Shown: piece by piece, positions 45,693 through 55,091 of the stretch
Position numbering within the stretch: the first letter of the stretch is position 1
Layout of the letters: each line of letters starts with the position of its first letter
NCBI RefSeq assembly: GCF_016411865.1
Contig: NZ_JAEKJA010000003.1
Location: 514,215-578,214, forward strand
Direction of reading: 5' to 3'
Origin: Acuticoccus mangrovi
Lineage (GTDB): Bacteria > Pseudomonadota > Alphaproteobacteria > Rhizobiales > Amorphaceae
DNA: 64,000 bases
Made by a program: the position numbers and the translations under genes
The notes under the pieces: generated by a model
Seen by the model: only the letters and a program-made list of their open reading frames with translations
Database searches by the model: none
Told to the model about the DNA's origin: nothing

Positions 45693-46805
45693 ATGAAACG
45701 TGCAAGAGTTGCGACACTGAAGCTTGGGCTCGCCATGGCGCTCCTCTCCGCCGGCAGCCTGCATGCGGCCGAGCTCCGCTACGGCAGCTCGCAGCCGGCG
45801 GTGAACGCGGTCTACAAGAACGCCGTCACCCCCTTCATCGAGCGCGTCGAGGAGCAGTCGGACCTGTCGATCCGGGCCTATCCCGGCGGCCAGCTCGCCT
45901 CCGCCAAGGGCGCCCTCGATTCGCTGCGCGACGGCACCGCCGACGCCTCCCTCCTCATCCCGTTGTGGACGCCGAGCGAGCTTCCCTACATCAACGGCCT
46001 GATGCAGGTGCTCTTCACCGGCGACGATCCGATGGTCGTCACCGCCGCGATCGCGGAGACGGTGCTGCTCCACTGCCCGCCCTGCCGCGAGGAGATGCTG
46101 GAGAACGGGGCGATCTCGCTCGCCCCCTATTCCACCTCCCCCTACTACCTCCAGTGCAACAAGGCGATCGGCTCGAGCGACGACCTCAAGGGCACGCGCG
46201 CCCGCGTCGTCGGCGGCGGCCAGACACGCCTCCTCGAGGAGCTCGGCGCGACGCGCGTCATCGTCACCGCGCCGGAGATCGCCGAGGCGCTCACCCGCAA
46301 CCGTATCGACTGCGCCGTCGCCCCACTCTCCTGGCTCCAGTCCTACAGCCTCGGCGACGGCGTCAAGACGATCGTCGACCAGCCGATCGGCACGGCCCGC
46401 GGCATGGAGGCGTTCGCCGTGCGCAAGGAGAGCTGGGACCGCCTCTCCGACGCCGAGCAGCAGGCGGTGGTGAAGAACCTGCCGGCCCTTCTCGCCGACA
46501 TCATCGCGCGCGGCTTCGCCGAGGAGGATCGCGCCGCCATCGCCTTCGCCAAGGACCACGGCATCAGCTTCGTGGAGCCCGACGCGACGTTCACCACGGC
46601 CGTCGACACCGTGCGGCAGAACGAGCGCGAGATCGTGATGGCGGAGGCCCAGCGCCGCGGCCTCCACGACTTCGAGTCCATCCTCGACTCGCACATCGCC
46701 TCGGTCGAGAAGTGGCAGGCGCTGCGGGACGAGATCGGCGACGACACCGAGCGCTTCAACGCCACGCTCTGGGACGAGATCTACAGCAAGATCGATCTCG
46801 ACTGA
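45693..46805 (+). CDS. TRAP transporter substrate-binding protein (DctP type) with four cysteines
   Basis: A 370-residue periplasmic protein with a signal ending at about LHAA (25). The start at 45693 follows GGAGGAC. Conserved parts include AELRYGSSQPAVNAVYKN, GQLASAKGALDSLRDGTAD and LKGTRARVVGGG where the ligand-binding arginine lies. Unusual for the family are Cys128 and Cys131 in HCPPCREEM, Cys155 in YYLQCNK and Cys207 in RIDCAVA; the two orphan binding proteins at 58.3 and 59.6 kb have them at matching positions. It works with the permeases just upstream. Confidence 0.9.
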   Translation: MKRARVATLKLGLAMALLSAGSLHAAELRYGSSQPAVNAVYKNAVTPFIERVEEQSDLSIRAYPGGQLASAKGALDSLRDGTADASLLIPLWTPSELPYINGLMQVLFTGDDPMVVTAAIAETVLLHCPPCREEMLENGAISLAPYSTSPYYLQCNKAIGSSDDLKGTRARVVGGGQTRLLEELGATRVIVTAPEIAEALTRNRIDCAVAPLSWLQSYSLGDGVKTIVDQPIGTARGMEAFAVRKESWDRLSDAEQQAVVKNLPALLADIIARGFAEEDRAAIAFAKDHGISFVEPDATFTTAVDTVRQNEREIVMAEAQRRGLHDFESILDSHIASVEKWQALRDEIGDDTERFNATLWDEIYSKIDLD

Positions 46806-46829
46806 GACCGCCGCACCCGCGGCCTCACG

Positions 46830-46876
46830 GGGCGAGGAGGTCTGGACCGCTACCGGTTCGGATCTCCTCGCCCTTT
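46830..46876 (+). terminator. Intrinsic terminator after the TRAP operon
   Basis: GGGCGAGGAG (46830-46839) and CTCCTCGCCC (46864-46873) form a ten-base perfect stem, extended inward by an imperfect GACCG/CGGTT stem, and are followed by TTT. It lies 25 bases after the binding-protein stop, where termination of the dctQMP mRNA is expected. Confidence 0.8.
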
Positions 46877-47037
46877 GCCGTCGGGCGCATCGGCCGTCCG
46901 ATGTCACACCATACGCAATCGGTCTTAGCCGCCCCCGATCCCGACCGGTACGAACACGGCAACAAAAGAGAAACTGGGCGCCCTACCGCGAACCCGTCGT
47001 TCGCCGAAGCAGGGCGCCGGTGCGGGGAGTGCGCGAC

Positions 47038-48204
47038 ATGGAGCGCGACATGGAAGGCGGCTCAGGCCCCCTTCAGGGTATCCGGATCGTCGAGATCGGC
47101 GCCATCGGCCCAGGCCCCTTCTGCGCGATGCTCCTTGCCGACATGGGCGCCGACGTCCTCAGGCTCGACCGTACCGCGGCGAGTGGCCTCGGCGTCCCCA
47201 AGGAGCCGCGCTTCGACGTCACTCGGCGCGGCCGCCCGTCCGCCGCCGTCGACCTCAAGCATCCCGACGGCGTCGCGCTCGCGAAGTCGCTGATCGCCCA
47301 GGCGGACGGCCTGATCGAGGGCTTCCGCCCCGGCGTGATGGAACGGCTCGGCCTCGGCCCCGACGATTGCGCCGCCATCAACCCGCGCCTCGTCTACGGC
47401 CGCATGACGGGCTGGGGGCAGGACGGACCCCTCGCGCACGAGGTCGGCCACGACATCAACTATCTCGCGATCAGCGGAGCGCTGGGGCTGATCGGCCGCA
47501 AGGGGCGCCCGCCGGCGATCCCCCTCAACCTCGTCGCCGACTATGGCGGCGGCGCGCTCTATCTCGCGCTCGGCCTGCTCGCGGCGCTCATCGAGGCGCA
47601 GCGCTCCGGCCGTGGCCAGGTGGTCGACGCGGCGATCCTCGACGGCGTGACCTCCCTCCTCGCCAACACCTACGGCTATCACGCGAACGGCCGGTGGACG
47701 GCGGCACTCGAGGAGAACGTCGTCGACGGCGGCGCGCCGTTCTACAACGTCTACGAGACCCGCGACGGGCGCCACGTCGCCATCGGCGCCATCGAGGCGA
47801 AATTCTACGCCGAGCTGCTCGACGTGATGGCGCTCGATCCCGCCGCACTGCCGGACCAATTCGACCGCGCCGCGTGGCCGGCGATGTGCGAGCGGTTCGC
47901 CGCCGTCTTCAAGACGCGGACCCGTGCGGAGTGGGACGCCGCGATGGCCGGCCGCGACGCCTGCTATGCGCCGGTGCTGTCGCTCGACGAGGCGATGGCC
48001 CATCCGCAGATCGCCGCGCGCCACGCGATCGTCGACATCGACGGCGTGCCCCACGCCGCCCCCGCGCCGCGCTTCTCGCGCACGCCGGCGCGGATCCGCG
48101 GCGGCGCGCGGCCCGAAGGCGCCGACACCCGCTCCGGCCTCGCCGCCTGGGGCGTCAGCGAGCGCGAGATCGCCCGCCTCCATGCCGCCGGCGCCATCAA
48201 ATGA
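47038..48204 (+). CDS. CaiB/BaiF family III CoA-transferase
   Basis: A 388-residue protein, start ATG at 47038, with alternatives at 47020 and 47050. The family pattern is clear: GIRIVEIGAIGPGPFCAMLLAD, GADVLRLDR, VDLKHPDGVALAKSL, GFRPGVMERLGLG and GRMTGWGQDGPLA. The catalytic Asp is in RGQVVDAAILDGV. Motifs resemble alpha-methylacyl-CoA racemase more than formyl-CoA transferase. It begins an operon with two SDR genes and would form the CoA thioester of the imported acid or epimerise it. Confidence 0.88.
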   Translation: MERDMEGGSGPLQGIRIVEIGAIGPGPFCAMLLADMGADVLRLDRTAASGLGVPKEPRFDVTRRGRPSAAVDLKHPDGVALAKSLIAQADGLIEGFRPGVMERLGLGPDDCAAINPRLVYGRMTGWGQDGPLAHEVGHDINYLAISGALGLIGRKGRPPAIPLNLVADYGGGALYLALGLLAALIEAQRSGRGQVVDAAILDGVTSLLANTYGYHANGRWTAALEENVVDGGAPFYNVYETRDGRHVAIGAIEAKFYAELLDVMALDPAALPDQFDRAAWPAMCERFAAVFKTRTRAEWDAAMAGRDACYAPVLSLDEAMAHPQIAARHAIVDIDGVPHAAPAPRFSRTPARIRGGARPEGADTRSGLAAWGVSEREIARLHAAGAIK

Positions 48205-48253
48205 CCGAAACGTCGAGAGCCGGCCGCCCGTCGCGCCGTGCCGGGAGGACAGC

Positions 48254-49012
48254 ATGAGCCAGGAGCGCAAGGTCGCCCTCGTCACGGGTGCGGCGAGCGG
48301 GATCGGGCGCGGCATCGCCGAGCGCTTCGCGCGGGACGGCATGCACGTCGTCGCCGTCGACCGAAGCCCGGCCGTCGCCGAAGCCGCCGAGGAGATGACC
48401 CACGACGGCGGCAGCGCCGAGAGCGCGGTCGTCGACCTCGCCGATCTCGCCGCGATCGACACGCTCGTCGCCGACATCGGCGATCGCCTCGGCCGCCTCG
48501 ACGTGCTCGTCAACAACGCGGGCATCTCACCCAAGATCGACGGCAAGAGAGCCGTCTCCGAGACGATGCCGATGGACCAGTGGGAAGACGTCCTGCGGGT
48601 CAACCTCACGGCGCCCTTCTACCTCTGCCGGCTCGCCCTGCCGTTCATGCGCAAGCGGTGGTGGGGGCGCATCATCAACATGTCCTCGCGCGCGGGCCGC
48701 ATGCTGGTGCCGACCGCCGGCGCCCACTACGCGGCATCGAAGGCGGGGCTGATCGGCATGTCGCGCGTCATCGCCAACGAGCATGCCGCCGACGGCATCA
48801 CCGTCAACTGCATCGCCCCCGGCCGCATCGTCACGCCGCTCAGCGAGCAGGGAAGCGCCGAGATGCTCGCCGCGCTGAAGGCGGAGATCCCCGTCGGGCG
48901 CGCCGGCACTCCGGCCGACGTAGCCGCCCTCGCCGCCTACATCGTGAGCCCCGAGGCGGCGTTCGTCACCGGCGTGGTGTTCGACTTCAACGGCGGCGTC
49001 TTCATGAACTGA
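48254..49012 (+). CDS. SDR-family oxidoreductase
   Basis: A 252-residue classical SDR starting at 48254 after GGGAGGAC. The motifs are VTGAASGIGRGIAERF, NNAG in VLVNNAGISPK, MSSRAGR with the active-site Ser, and YAASK. The C-terminal VTGVVFDFNGGVFMN is shared almost word for word with the next gene (TGAVIDANGGSFMP), showing that the two are related by duplication. It probably oxidises a hydroxyl group in the same pathway. Confidence 0.88.
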   Translation: MSQERKVALVTGAASGIGRGIAERFARDGMHVVAVDRSPAVAEAAEEMTHDGGSAESAVVDLADLAAIDTLVADIGDRLGRLDVLVNNAGISPKIDGKRAVSETMPMDQWEDVLRVNLTAPFYLCRLALPFMRKRWWGRIINMSSRAGRMLVPTAGAHYAASKAGLIGMSRVIANEHAADGITVNCIAPGRIVTPLSEQGSAEMLAALKAEIPVGRAGTPADVAALAAYIVSPEAAFVTGVVFDFNGGVFMN

Positions 49013-49056
49013 CGCGGCCGAGGCTTGCGACGGATGTTCGAGCGAGGGAGGACCAC

Positions 49057-49770
49057 ATGCGCACCGCGATCGTGACGGGCGGAGCGAGCGGCATCGGCAG
49101 GGCCTGCGTCGAGCGGCTGCGCCACGAGGGGCTGACGGTGGTGGTCGTCGACCGCGCCGTCGAGGCGGCCGACCAAGCGGACAGCTTCCGGGTCGACCTC
49201 GCCGACGACGCGGCGATCGTCGACTTCGCGTCGACCTTCCGCGCCCGCTACGGCCGGCTCGACGTTCTCGTCAACAACGCCGGCGTCCACCCGAAGAAGG
49301 ACGGGGCGAAGATCCTCATCGAGGAGACGACCACGGCGATGTGGAACGCCGTCATCGCGGTGAACCTCACCGCGCCCTTCGTGCTGTTCCGGGAGCTGCT
49401 GCCGCTCCTGCGGCGGGCCGGCGACGCGCGGGTGATCAACGTCGCCTCGCGAGGCGGGCGCACCGTGTCGCCCATCGCCGCGGCGCACTATTCGGCGTCA
49501 AAGGCCGGCCTCATCGGGCTGACGCGGGTGATGGCGATCGAGGGCGCCGCGGACGGGGTGATGGTGAACTGCGTCGCCCCGGGCCCGGTGCTCACCTCGC
49601 TGTCGACGAACCTCGGCGCGGTGCGGGACGCCATGGCGAAGACGATCCCGGTCGGTCGCTACGGCAGGCCCGAGGAGATCGCCGCCGCCGTCGCCTTCCT
49701 CGCCTCGCCCGACGCCTCCTTCATCACCGGCGCCGTCATCGACGCCAACGGCGGCTCCTTCATGCCCTGA
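49057..49770 (+). CDS. SDR-family oxidoreductase
   Basis: A 237-residue classical SDR starting at 49057 after GGGAGGACC. Motifs are VTGGASGIGRACVERL, NNAGVHPKKDG, VASRGGR and YSASK. It is a shorter paralogue of the 48254 gene and in the same operon. It converges with the CoA-transferase gene at 49797 with only 26 bases between, and no terminator is seen. Confidence 0.88.
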   Translation: MRTAIVTGGASGIGRACVERLRHEGLTVVVVDRAVEAADQADSFRVDLADDAAIVDFASTFRARYGRLDVLVNNAGVHPKKDGAKILIEETTTAMWNAVIAVNLTAPFVLFRELLPLLRRAGDARVINVASRGGRTVSPIAAAHYSASKAGLIGLTRVMAIEGAADGVMVNCVAPGPVLTSLSTNLGAVRDAMAKTIPVGRYGRPEEIAAAVAFLASPDASFITGAVIDANGGSFMP

Positions 49771-49796
49771 CGGCGAAAGACCTCGGCGCTCCGCGC

Positions 49797-50939
49797 TCAG
49801 ACGGAGACCTTGGCGCCGCGGGTGGCGATGAGGGCGTCGATGTCGTCCGCGCCCAATTCCGGCACGCGGTGTCCGACCTCCACCGCCGCGCCCGTCATCT
49901 TGAACGGCAGGTTCGGCACGAGGAAGGAGCCGGCGGCATCGCCGACCGTCTCGAGCGCGTGGCGCGCCGCGAGCTGCGGATCGGCCATCGCCTCGCGCAC
50001 CGTGCGGTAGCGCGCGCACGGCACCTGGCCGGCGATCAGCGTCTCCTCGCACGCCGCGCTGGTGCGCTGCGACGTCCACGCCTCGATCACCTCGCAGAAC
50101 CGGTTGAAGTTGGCGTAGCGGGCCTTGGGAGTCGCAAAGTCGGCGTCGGCGATCAGATCCTCCCGATCCATCGCCCGCGCCAGCATCTCGAAATTGCGCT
50201 GGGTGTTGGCGATGATCATGACGAAGCCGTCCGTGGTGCGGAACGGCCGGTAGATCGGCCGGGATTGGGTCGCAGGAAACTGCGCCTCCTGCACCTCGTA
50301 GGGCATGAGGTGCAGGATGCCTTCCAAGAGAGACAGGTCGATCATCTGCCCCTTGCCGGTTTGCCCGCGCTGGACGAGCGCGGCGTTGATCGCGATCGTC
50401 GCATAGGCAGCGCTGAGGACGTCGGCGAAGAAGAAGACGGCGTTCGCCGGCCGCGTCAGCTCCTGCTGATAGTGGAGGTTGGCGAGGTCGTAGCCGGAGG
50501 AGGCCTGGATGATCTGCGCGTAGGCCGGCCGGTCGATCCCGACGCCGGTCTGGCCGAAGCCGGAGATCGCGCAGTAGACGAGGCCGGGGTTGGTCGCCGC
50601 CGTCGCCTCGTAGCCGAGCCCGAAGCGCGCCATCACGCCGGGCCGAAAGTTCTCGACGACGACGTCCGCGGTGTCGACCAGCGCCTTCGCCTTGGCGAGG
50701 TCGTCGGGGTTCTTGAGATCGAGCACAACGCTCTTCTTGCCGGCATTGAGGTGGCCGAAATAGGTGCTCTTGCCCTCACGCAGCGGCGCCTGGGTACGCA
50801 GATAGTCGCCGCCCTCGGCCTCGATCTTGATGACCTCGGCACCCATATCGGCGAGGTAGCGCGTGCAATAGGGCCCGGCCATCATCGTCGTGAAGTCGAC
50901 GACGCGGATCGACGACAGCGCGCCTTGGTTCGTTTCCAT
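49797..50939 (-). CDS. CaiB/BaiF family III CoA-transferase
   Basis: A 380-residue protein. Motifs include IRVVDFTTMMAGPYCTRYLAD, GAEVIKIEAEGGDY, VDTADVVVENFRPGVMARFG and SGFGQTG. The catalytic Asp is in KGQMIDLSLLEGI. It is a close paralogue of the 57144 gene (shared MAGPxCTRYLAD, LREG, HLNAGK and FRPGVMAR blocks). It is downstream of an acyl-CoA dehydrogenase and an SDR in one - strand operon, so it probably supplies the CoA thioester which the dehydrogenase oxidises. Confidence 0.9.
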   Translation of the reverse strand: METNQGALSSIRVVDFTTMMAGPYCTRYLADMGAEVIKIEAEGGDYLRTQAPLREGKSTYFGHLNAGKKSVVLDLKNPDDLAKAKALVDTADVVVENFRPGVMARFGLGYEATAATNPGLVYCAISGFGQTGVGIDRPAYAQIIQASSGYDLANLHYQQELTRPANAVFFFADVLSAAYATIAINAALVQRGQTGKGQMIDLSLLEGILHLMPYEVQEAQFPATQSRPIYRPFRTTDGFVMIIANTQRNFEMLARAMDREDLIADADFATPKARYANFNRFCEVIEAWTSQRTSAACEETLIAGQVPCARYRTVREAMADPQLAARHALETVGDAAGSFLVPNLPFKMTGAAVEVGHRVPELGADDIDALIATRGAKVSV

Positions 50940-50969
50940 CGGTGTTGTCCTTCGTTGGTGCGACGCGCG

Positions 50970-51728
50970 TCACAGGGCGGCGTTGGCACGGCCCCCGTCG
51001 GCCAGGATGACTTCGCCGGTCACGTAGGCGCTGCGCCCGCTCGCCAGAAATGTCGCGAGTTCGGCGATGTCTTCGGCGGCGCCGAGGCGGCCGAGCGGCG
51101 TGATCGCGAGGCGCCGCGCGATCCCCTCGGCGCCGACCTTCGCGACGGCGGCCGGCGTCTCGATGAAGCCCGGAGCGATGGCGTTGACGCGAATGTTGTG
51201 CGGGCCGAGATCGACCGCGAGCTGACGCGTCAGCCCCGCCACCGCCGCCTTCACGGCGCAGTAGGAGGCCGAGGCCGGCGTCGCCCGGATCGCCGCGGAG
51301 GACGACAGGTTGACGATGGTGCCGCCGCCGCGGCGCAGCATGTGCGGCACCGCCGCCTGCGCCATGAACACCGGCCCCTTGACCGCGACGGCGAACATCC
51401 TGTCGAGCGTCGCCTCGTCGATGTCGGCGAGTGGCTGGTAGCGCAGCCACGCCGCATTGTTCACCACCGTGTCGATGCCGCCGTATGCTGCGGCGAGCGC
51501 GTCCACCGTCCGCCGGACGGCGGCGCTGTCGGTGATGTCGAGGACGCGGCTGTCGGCGCGACCGCCGGCGCCCCGGATGGTCGCGACGGTCTCGGCGAGG
51601 TCCGCCTCCTTGAGGTCGAGCGCGATCGCATGCGCCCCTTCGCGCGCCATCGCCGCGGCGATGGCGCGGCCGATCCCACGGCCGGCGCCCGTCACCAAGG
51701 CGACGCGCCCGGCAAGCTCGGTTCCCAT
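50970..51728 (-). CDS. SDR-family oxidoreductase (FabG-like)
   Basis: A 252-residue classical SDR with VTGAGRGIGRAIAAAM, NNAAWLRY (NNAA instead of NNAG), LSSSAAI and YCAVK. The last block is AYVTGEVILADGGRANAAL. It lies ten bases after the acyl-CoA dehydrogenase and 30 bases before the CoA-transferase, so it would oxidise a 3-hydroxyacyl-CoA in a short beta-oxidation-like sequence. The YCAVK variant keeps Tyr and Lys. Confidence 0.88.
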   Translation of the reverse strand: MGTELAGRVALVTGAGRGIGRAIAAAMAREGAHAIALDLKEADLAETVATIRGAGGRADSRVLDITDSAAVRRTVDALAAAYGGIDTVVNNAAWLRYQPLADIDEATLDRMFAVAVKGPVFMAQAAVPHMLRRGGGTIVNLSSSAAIRATPASASYCAVKAAVAGLTRQLAVDLGPHNIRVNAIAPGFIETPAAVAKVGAEGIARRLAITPLGRLGAAEDIAELATFLASGRSAYVTGEVILADGGRANAAL

Positions 51729-51738
51729 CCCCTCGGCC

Positions 51739-52878
51739 TCAGGCCACGAGACGGCGGCCGATGATCATGCGCTGGATCTCGTTCGTGCCCTCGATGATCT
51801 GGTTGAGCTTGGCGTCGCGCATCATCCGCTCCACCGGATAGTCCTTGGAATAGCCGGCGCTGCCCATCGCCTGGACGGCCTCGGTCGTCACCTCCATCGC
51901 GACGTCGGTGACGTAGCACTTCGCCATCGCGGCGATCATCGCGAGCCGGCTGTGGTCGCCCGAATCGATCTCCGCGCAGATCGAATAGAGCAGCGCCCGT
52001 GCCGCCTCGGTCTTCATCGCCATGTCGGCGAGCTTGAACTGCATGCCCTGGAAATGCGCCACGGGCCGGCCAAACTGCTTGCGCTCCTTGCAGAACGCGA
52101 CGGCGCAGTCGAGCGCGCCCTGAGCGAGGCCGAGGGAGGAGCCGCCGATGGTCGGCCGGTTGAGGTCCAGGATCTTCATGCAGGACTTGAAGCCGCTGCC
52201 CTCCTCGCCGAGCATGCAGTCGGCTGGCACCACCATGTCCTCGAAGAAGAGCTCGTGATTGGGCGCACCGTTACGGCCCATCTTGCGCTCCTTGCGCCCA
52301 ACCTTGAAGCCCGGTGTCTTGGTGTCGACGATGAAGGCGCTGATGGAATCGGACGCATCGTCCTCGGACGTCTTGGCGAACACCAGCACATAGTCGGCGT
52401 GACCGCCCCAAGTGATCCAGGTCTTCTGTCCGTTGATCACGTAGCTGTCGTTGCCCTGGCGCTTGGCGGTGGTGCGCATCGAGCGGACGTCCGACCCGGT
52501 CTGCGGCTCGGTCATCGCCACGGCGGTGATCACCTTGCCGGCGCCCGACTGCGGCAGATATTTCCTCTTCTGCTCCTCGGTGCCGATGTGCAGGAGCGGC
52601 AGGATCAGCCCGATCGAGTTGTTGCCGCAGAGCGCGGAGGCCGTCAGCGAGACCTTGCCGAGCTCCTCCTTGGCGATGCAGACGGTGGTGAGATCGCCGC
52701 CCGGGCCGCCATACTCCTCCGGCACCCAGAGCTGGAGAAGCCCCAGCTCGCCGAACAGCTCCGCAAGCTCGTGCGGGAATTCGTCCTCGTCGTCGATCTT
52801 GGCCGCGATCGGCGCGACCTCCTGCTCGCTCACCTTCCGGACCATGTCCCGAAACGCAACCTGTTCGTCAGTGAACAT
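51739..52878 (-). CDS. Acyl-CoA dehydrogenase
   Basis: A 379-residue flavoenzyme, start ATG at 52878 after GGAGGAGGCC; the longer frame from 52902 includes that ribosome site. Motifs are AMTEPQTGSDVRSM (FAD-binding block 1), LGLAQGALDCAVAFCKERKQFGR and the C-terminal block GSAGYSKDYPVERMMRDA, KLNQIIEGTNEIQRMIIGR with the likely catalytic Glu in EGTNEIQ. It is first in an operon with an SDR and a CoA-transferase and would introduce a double bond in an acyl-CoA intermediate. Confidence 0.92.
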   Translation of the reverse strand: MFTDEQVAFRDMVRKVSEQEVAPIAAKIDDEDEFPHELAELFGELGLLQLWVPEEYGGPGGDLTTVCIAKEELGKVSLTASALCGNNSIGLILPLLHIGTEEQKRKYLPQSGAGKVITAVAMTEPQTGSDVRSMRTTAKRQGNDSYVINGQKTWITWGGHADYVLVFAKTSEDDASDSISAFIVDTKTPGFKVGRKERKMGRNGAPNHELFFEDMVVPADCMLGEEGSGFKSCMKILDLNRPTIGGSSLGLAQGALDCAVAFCKERKQFGRPVAHFQGMQFKLADMAMKTEAARALLYSICAEIDSGDHSRLAMIAAMAKCYVTDVAMEVTTEAVQAMGSAGYSKDYPVERMMRDAKLNQIIEGTNEIQRMIIGRRLVA

Positions 52879-53120
52879 CCAGCCCGGGCCTCCTCCACCC
52901 ATTCATTATTTGAGCCGTCCAAAGTCGCTGATGGATGCCGCCTGAATTCCGCAAGGGTCCAATACGTTTCGCCCCCATTTCTCATATCGTATCGCTCTGA
53001 TTGCGTGCGTTGACACCCAATCTTCGCAGTCATATTCGTCCAATCAGCTTGGTTGTGGCGGTCGACATCAAGAATACACCGCCGCCGTGACCTGTAATTC
53101 CGCAACTCGAGGAGGACGTC

Positions 53121-54167
53121 GTGGCGGAGACCATGCCAACCGACGCCGACGCGCGCAGGGCGCTCGCGTCCCATCTCAAGAGCCTGAACTTCGCCGTGCA
53201 CCAGCCCGACGATCCGCCGCTGTTCACGCCCGAGCCCCGCCCGACGATGCGCCCGTGGCATTGGAAGGCCGGCGACATCAAGGCGTGCCTCGACCAGATC
53301 GGCGAGCAGATCAAGCTCGAAGCGGGCGGCGTGCGGCGGACGCTGCGCCTCGCCAACCCGGGCATTCCCTGGGGCACGACGCCCTCGCTGTGGGCCTCGA
53401 TCCAGTACATCCTGCCGGGCGAGGTCGCGACGGCGCACCGCCACACCGCCTCGGCGCTGCGCTTCATCATGCGCGGCAAGGGCGCCGACACCACCGTCGA
53501 CGGCGAGAAGTACGAGATGAACGAGGGCGACCTCGTGCTCACGCCGAGCTGGGCCTATCACGACCACGAGCACAAGGGCGACGAGCCGATGGTGTGGCTC
53601 GACGTCCTCGACATCACGCTGGTGCGCAACATCGACGCCGTGTTCTTCGAAGGCTCGGATCTGCCGCGCCGGCCGGTCAACACGATCTCCGACGCGTCCT
53701 ACCGCGAGTTCGGCAGCGGCATCATGCGTCCCCTGCGGCCCCGCTTCGCCCAGTTCGACAACCCTCTGCTGGTCTATTCGCGCGAGCGCGCCGAGGCGGC
53801 GGTGATGGAAGCCTCCGGCCTCAGCCCCGACCCCTATGACGACACGGCGCTCGAATATCTCAACCCGGAGACGGGCGCGCCCGCGATGCGCACCATCGGC
53901 ACCGTGCTCCAGCGTCTGCGGCCCGGGATCTCGCTGGCGCCGCACCGCCACACCGGCAGCTCGGTCTACTACGTCATTCGCGGCACCGGCCGCACTGTCG
54001 TCGACGACGAGACGTTCGACTGGGGACCGGGCGACTTCTTCGCCATCCCGTCCTGGTCGCGCCACGCCCACGCCAACCGCTCGCAGACCGACGACGCGCT
54101 GCTGTTCCAGGTGAACGACATCCCCGCCGTCCGCGCCTTGGGCTTCTGGCGCGAGGCGGAAGGTTGA
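53121..54167 (+). CDS. Gentisate 1,2-dioxygenase family cupin
   Basis: A 348-residue bicupin. The first cupin carries HRH at 106-108 and His147 in WAYHDHEH, the Fe(II)-binding set of gentisate and 1-hydroxy-2-naphthoate dioxygenases. The second cupin contains APHRHTGSSVYYVIRGTGR and WGPGDFFAIPSWSRHAHAN. It opens the ring of gentisate or a substituted gentisate to maleylpyruvate. It starts with GTG at 53121 behind GAGGAGGAC and is the first of four tandem genes. Methyl- or halo-gentisate, or salicylate, are alternative substrates. Confidence 0.9.
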   Translation: MAETMPTDADARRALASHLKSLNFAVHQPDDPPLFTPEPRPTMRPWHWKAGDIKACLDQIGEQIKLEAGGVRRTLRLANPGIPWGTTPSLWASIQYILPGEVATAHRHTASALRFIMRGKGADTTVDGEKYEMNEGDLVLTPSWAYHDHEHKGDEPMVWLDVLDITLVRNIDAVFFEGSDLPRRPVNTISDASYREFGSGIMRPLRPRFAQFDNPLLVYSRERAEAAVMEASGLSPDPYDDTALEYLNPETGAPAMRTIGTVLQRLRPGISLAPHRHTGSSVYYVIRGTGRTVVDDETFDWGPGDFFAIPSWSRHAHANRSQTDDALLFQVNDIPAVRALGFWREAEG

Positions 54168-54177
54168 GGCGGCGCTG

Positions 54178-55065
54178 ATGAAGATCGCAAGGTTCAACGG
54201 CGGCCGCATCGGTCTCGTCGAGGGTGACGAGATCGCCGACCTCACCGAGGCGGAGGGGATCGACCCGGCGAGCTGGCCGCCCGTCGGCATGGTCCGCTTC
54301 ATCGCCCGTCACGCCGCGCGGCCGGCCGACATCGCCCGCCTGGCGGAGGGTGCCCCGCGGCTTCGCCTCGGCGACGTCCGGCTCGACTGCCCCATCGACT
54401 GGCCCAACAAGGTCGTCGCGATGCCGGCCAACTACACGGCCCACATCGAGGAGCAGAAGACCTCGAAGGTCGGGCTGATCTCGGCCTTTCCGGCCAGTGC
54501 GCAGGGCTTCTTCGTCAAGGCGAACTCCAGCCTTTCCGGGCCCGCCGACCCCATCGTCCTCCCGCCGCTCGATGGCCGCGAGATCCACCACGAGTGCGAG
54601 CTCGCCATCATCATCGGCAAGGGCGGGCGCTCGATCCCGCGCGCCGAGGCGCTCGACCATGTGTTCGGCTACGCCTGCCTGATCGACGTCGTCGTGCGCG
54701 GCAAGGAAGAGCGCGTCATGCGCAAGTCCTACGACACCTTCTGCCCGCTCGGCCCCACCATCGTGACCGCGGACGAGATCGCCGATCCGTTCGACATCGA
54801 TCTGGAGCTCACCGTCAACGGCGAGGTCCGGCAGCAGGCCAACACGCGCGACATGCTGGTCGACATCCCGGCGATGATCGAGATGGCCTCGGCGGTGATG
54901 ACCCTCTATCCGGGCGACGTGTTCGCGAGCGGCACGCCGGCGGGCGTCGGACCGATCCGCGCCGGCGACGTCGTGGTCAGCTCGGCCGCCGGCGTCGGCC
55001 GCCTGACGCTCGACGTGGTGCGCGGCGAGAACGGCGCCCACCCCGTATGGAACAAAGCGGCCTAA
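54178..55065 (+). CDS. Fumarylacetoacetate hydrolase family protein
   Basis: A 295-residue enzyme. The FAH domain starts near residue 77 (NKVVAMPANYTAHIEEQK) and contains HHECELAIIIGKGG with Glu139 and Glu141 as metal ligands, then Asp170 in CLIDVVVRG and SGTPAGVG. In gentisate pathways such proteins hydrolyse fumarylpyruvate, or maleylpyruvate directly. No maleylpyruvate isomerase (DinB or GST type) is seen in the window, so direct hydrolysis is likely. It starts ten bases after the dioxygenase stop. Confidence 0.9.
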   Translation: MKIARFNGGRIGLVEGDEIADLTEAEGIDPASWPPVGMVRFIARHAARPADIARLAEGAPRLRLGDVRLDCPIDWPNKVVAMPANYTAHIEEQKTSKVGLISAFPASAQGFFVKANSSLSGPADPIVLPPLDGREIHHECELAIIIGKGGRSIPRAEALDHVFGYACLIDVVVRGKEERVMRKSYDTFCPLGPTIVTADEIADPFDIDLELTVNGEVRQQANTRDMLVDIPAMIEMASAVMTLYPGDVFASGTPAGVGPIRAGDVVVSSAAGVGRLTLDVVRGENGAHPVWNKAA

Positions 55066-55091
55066 GCGGCACGCGATCTCAAGAGGCAACG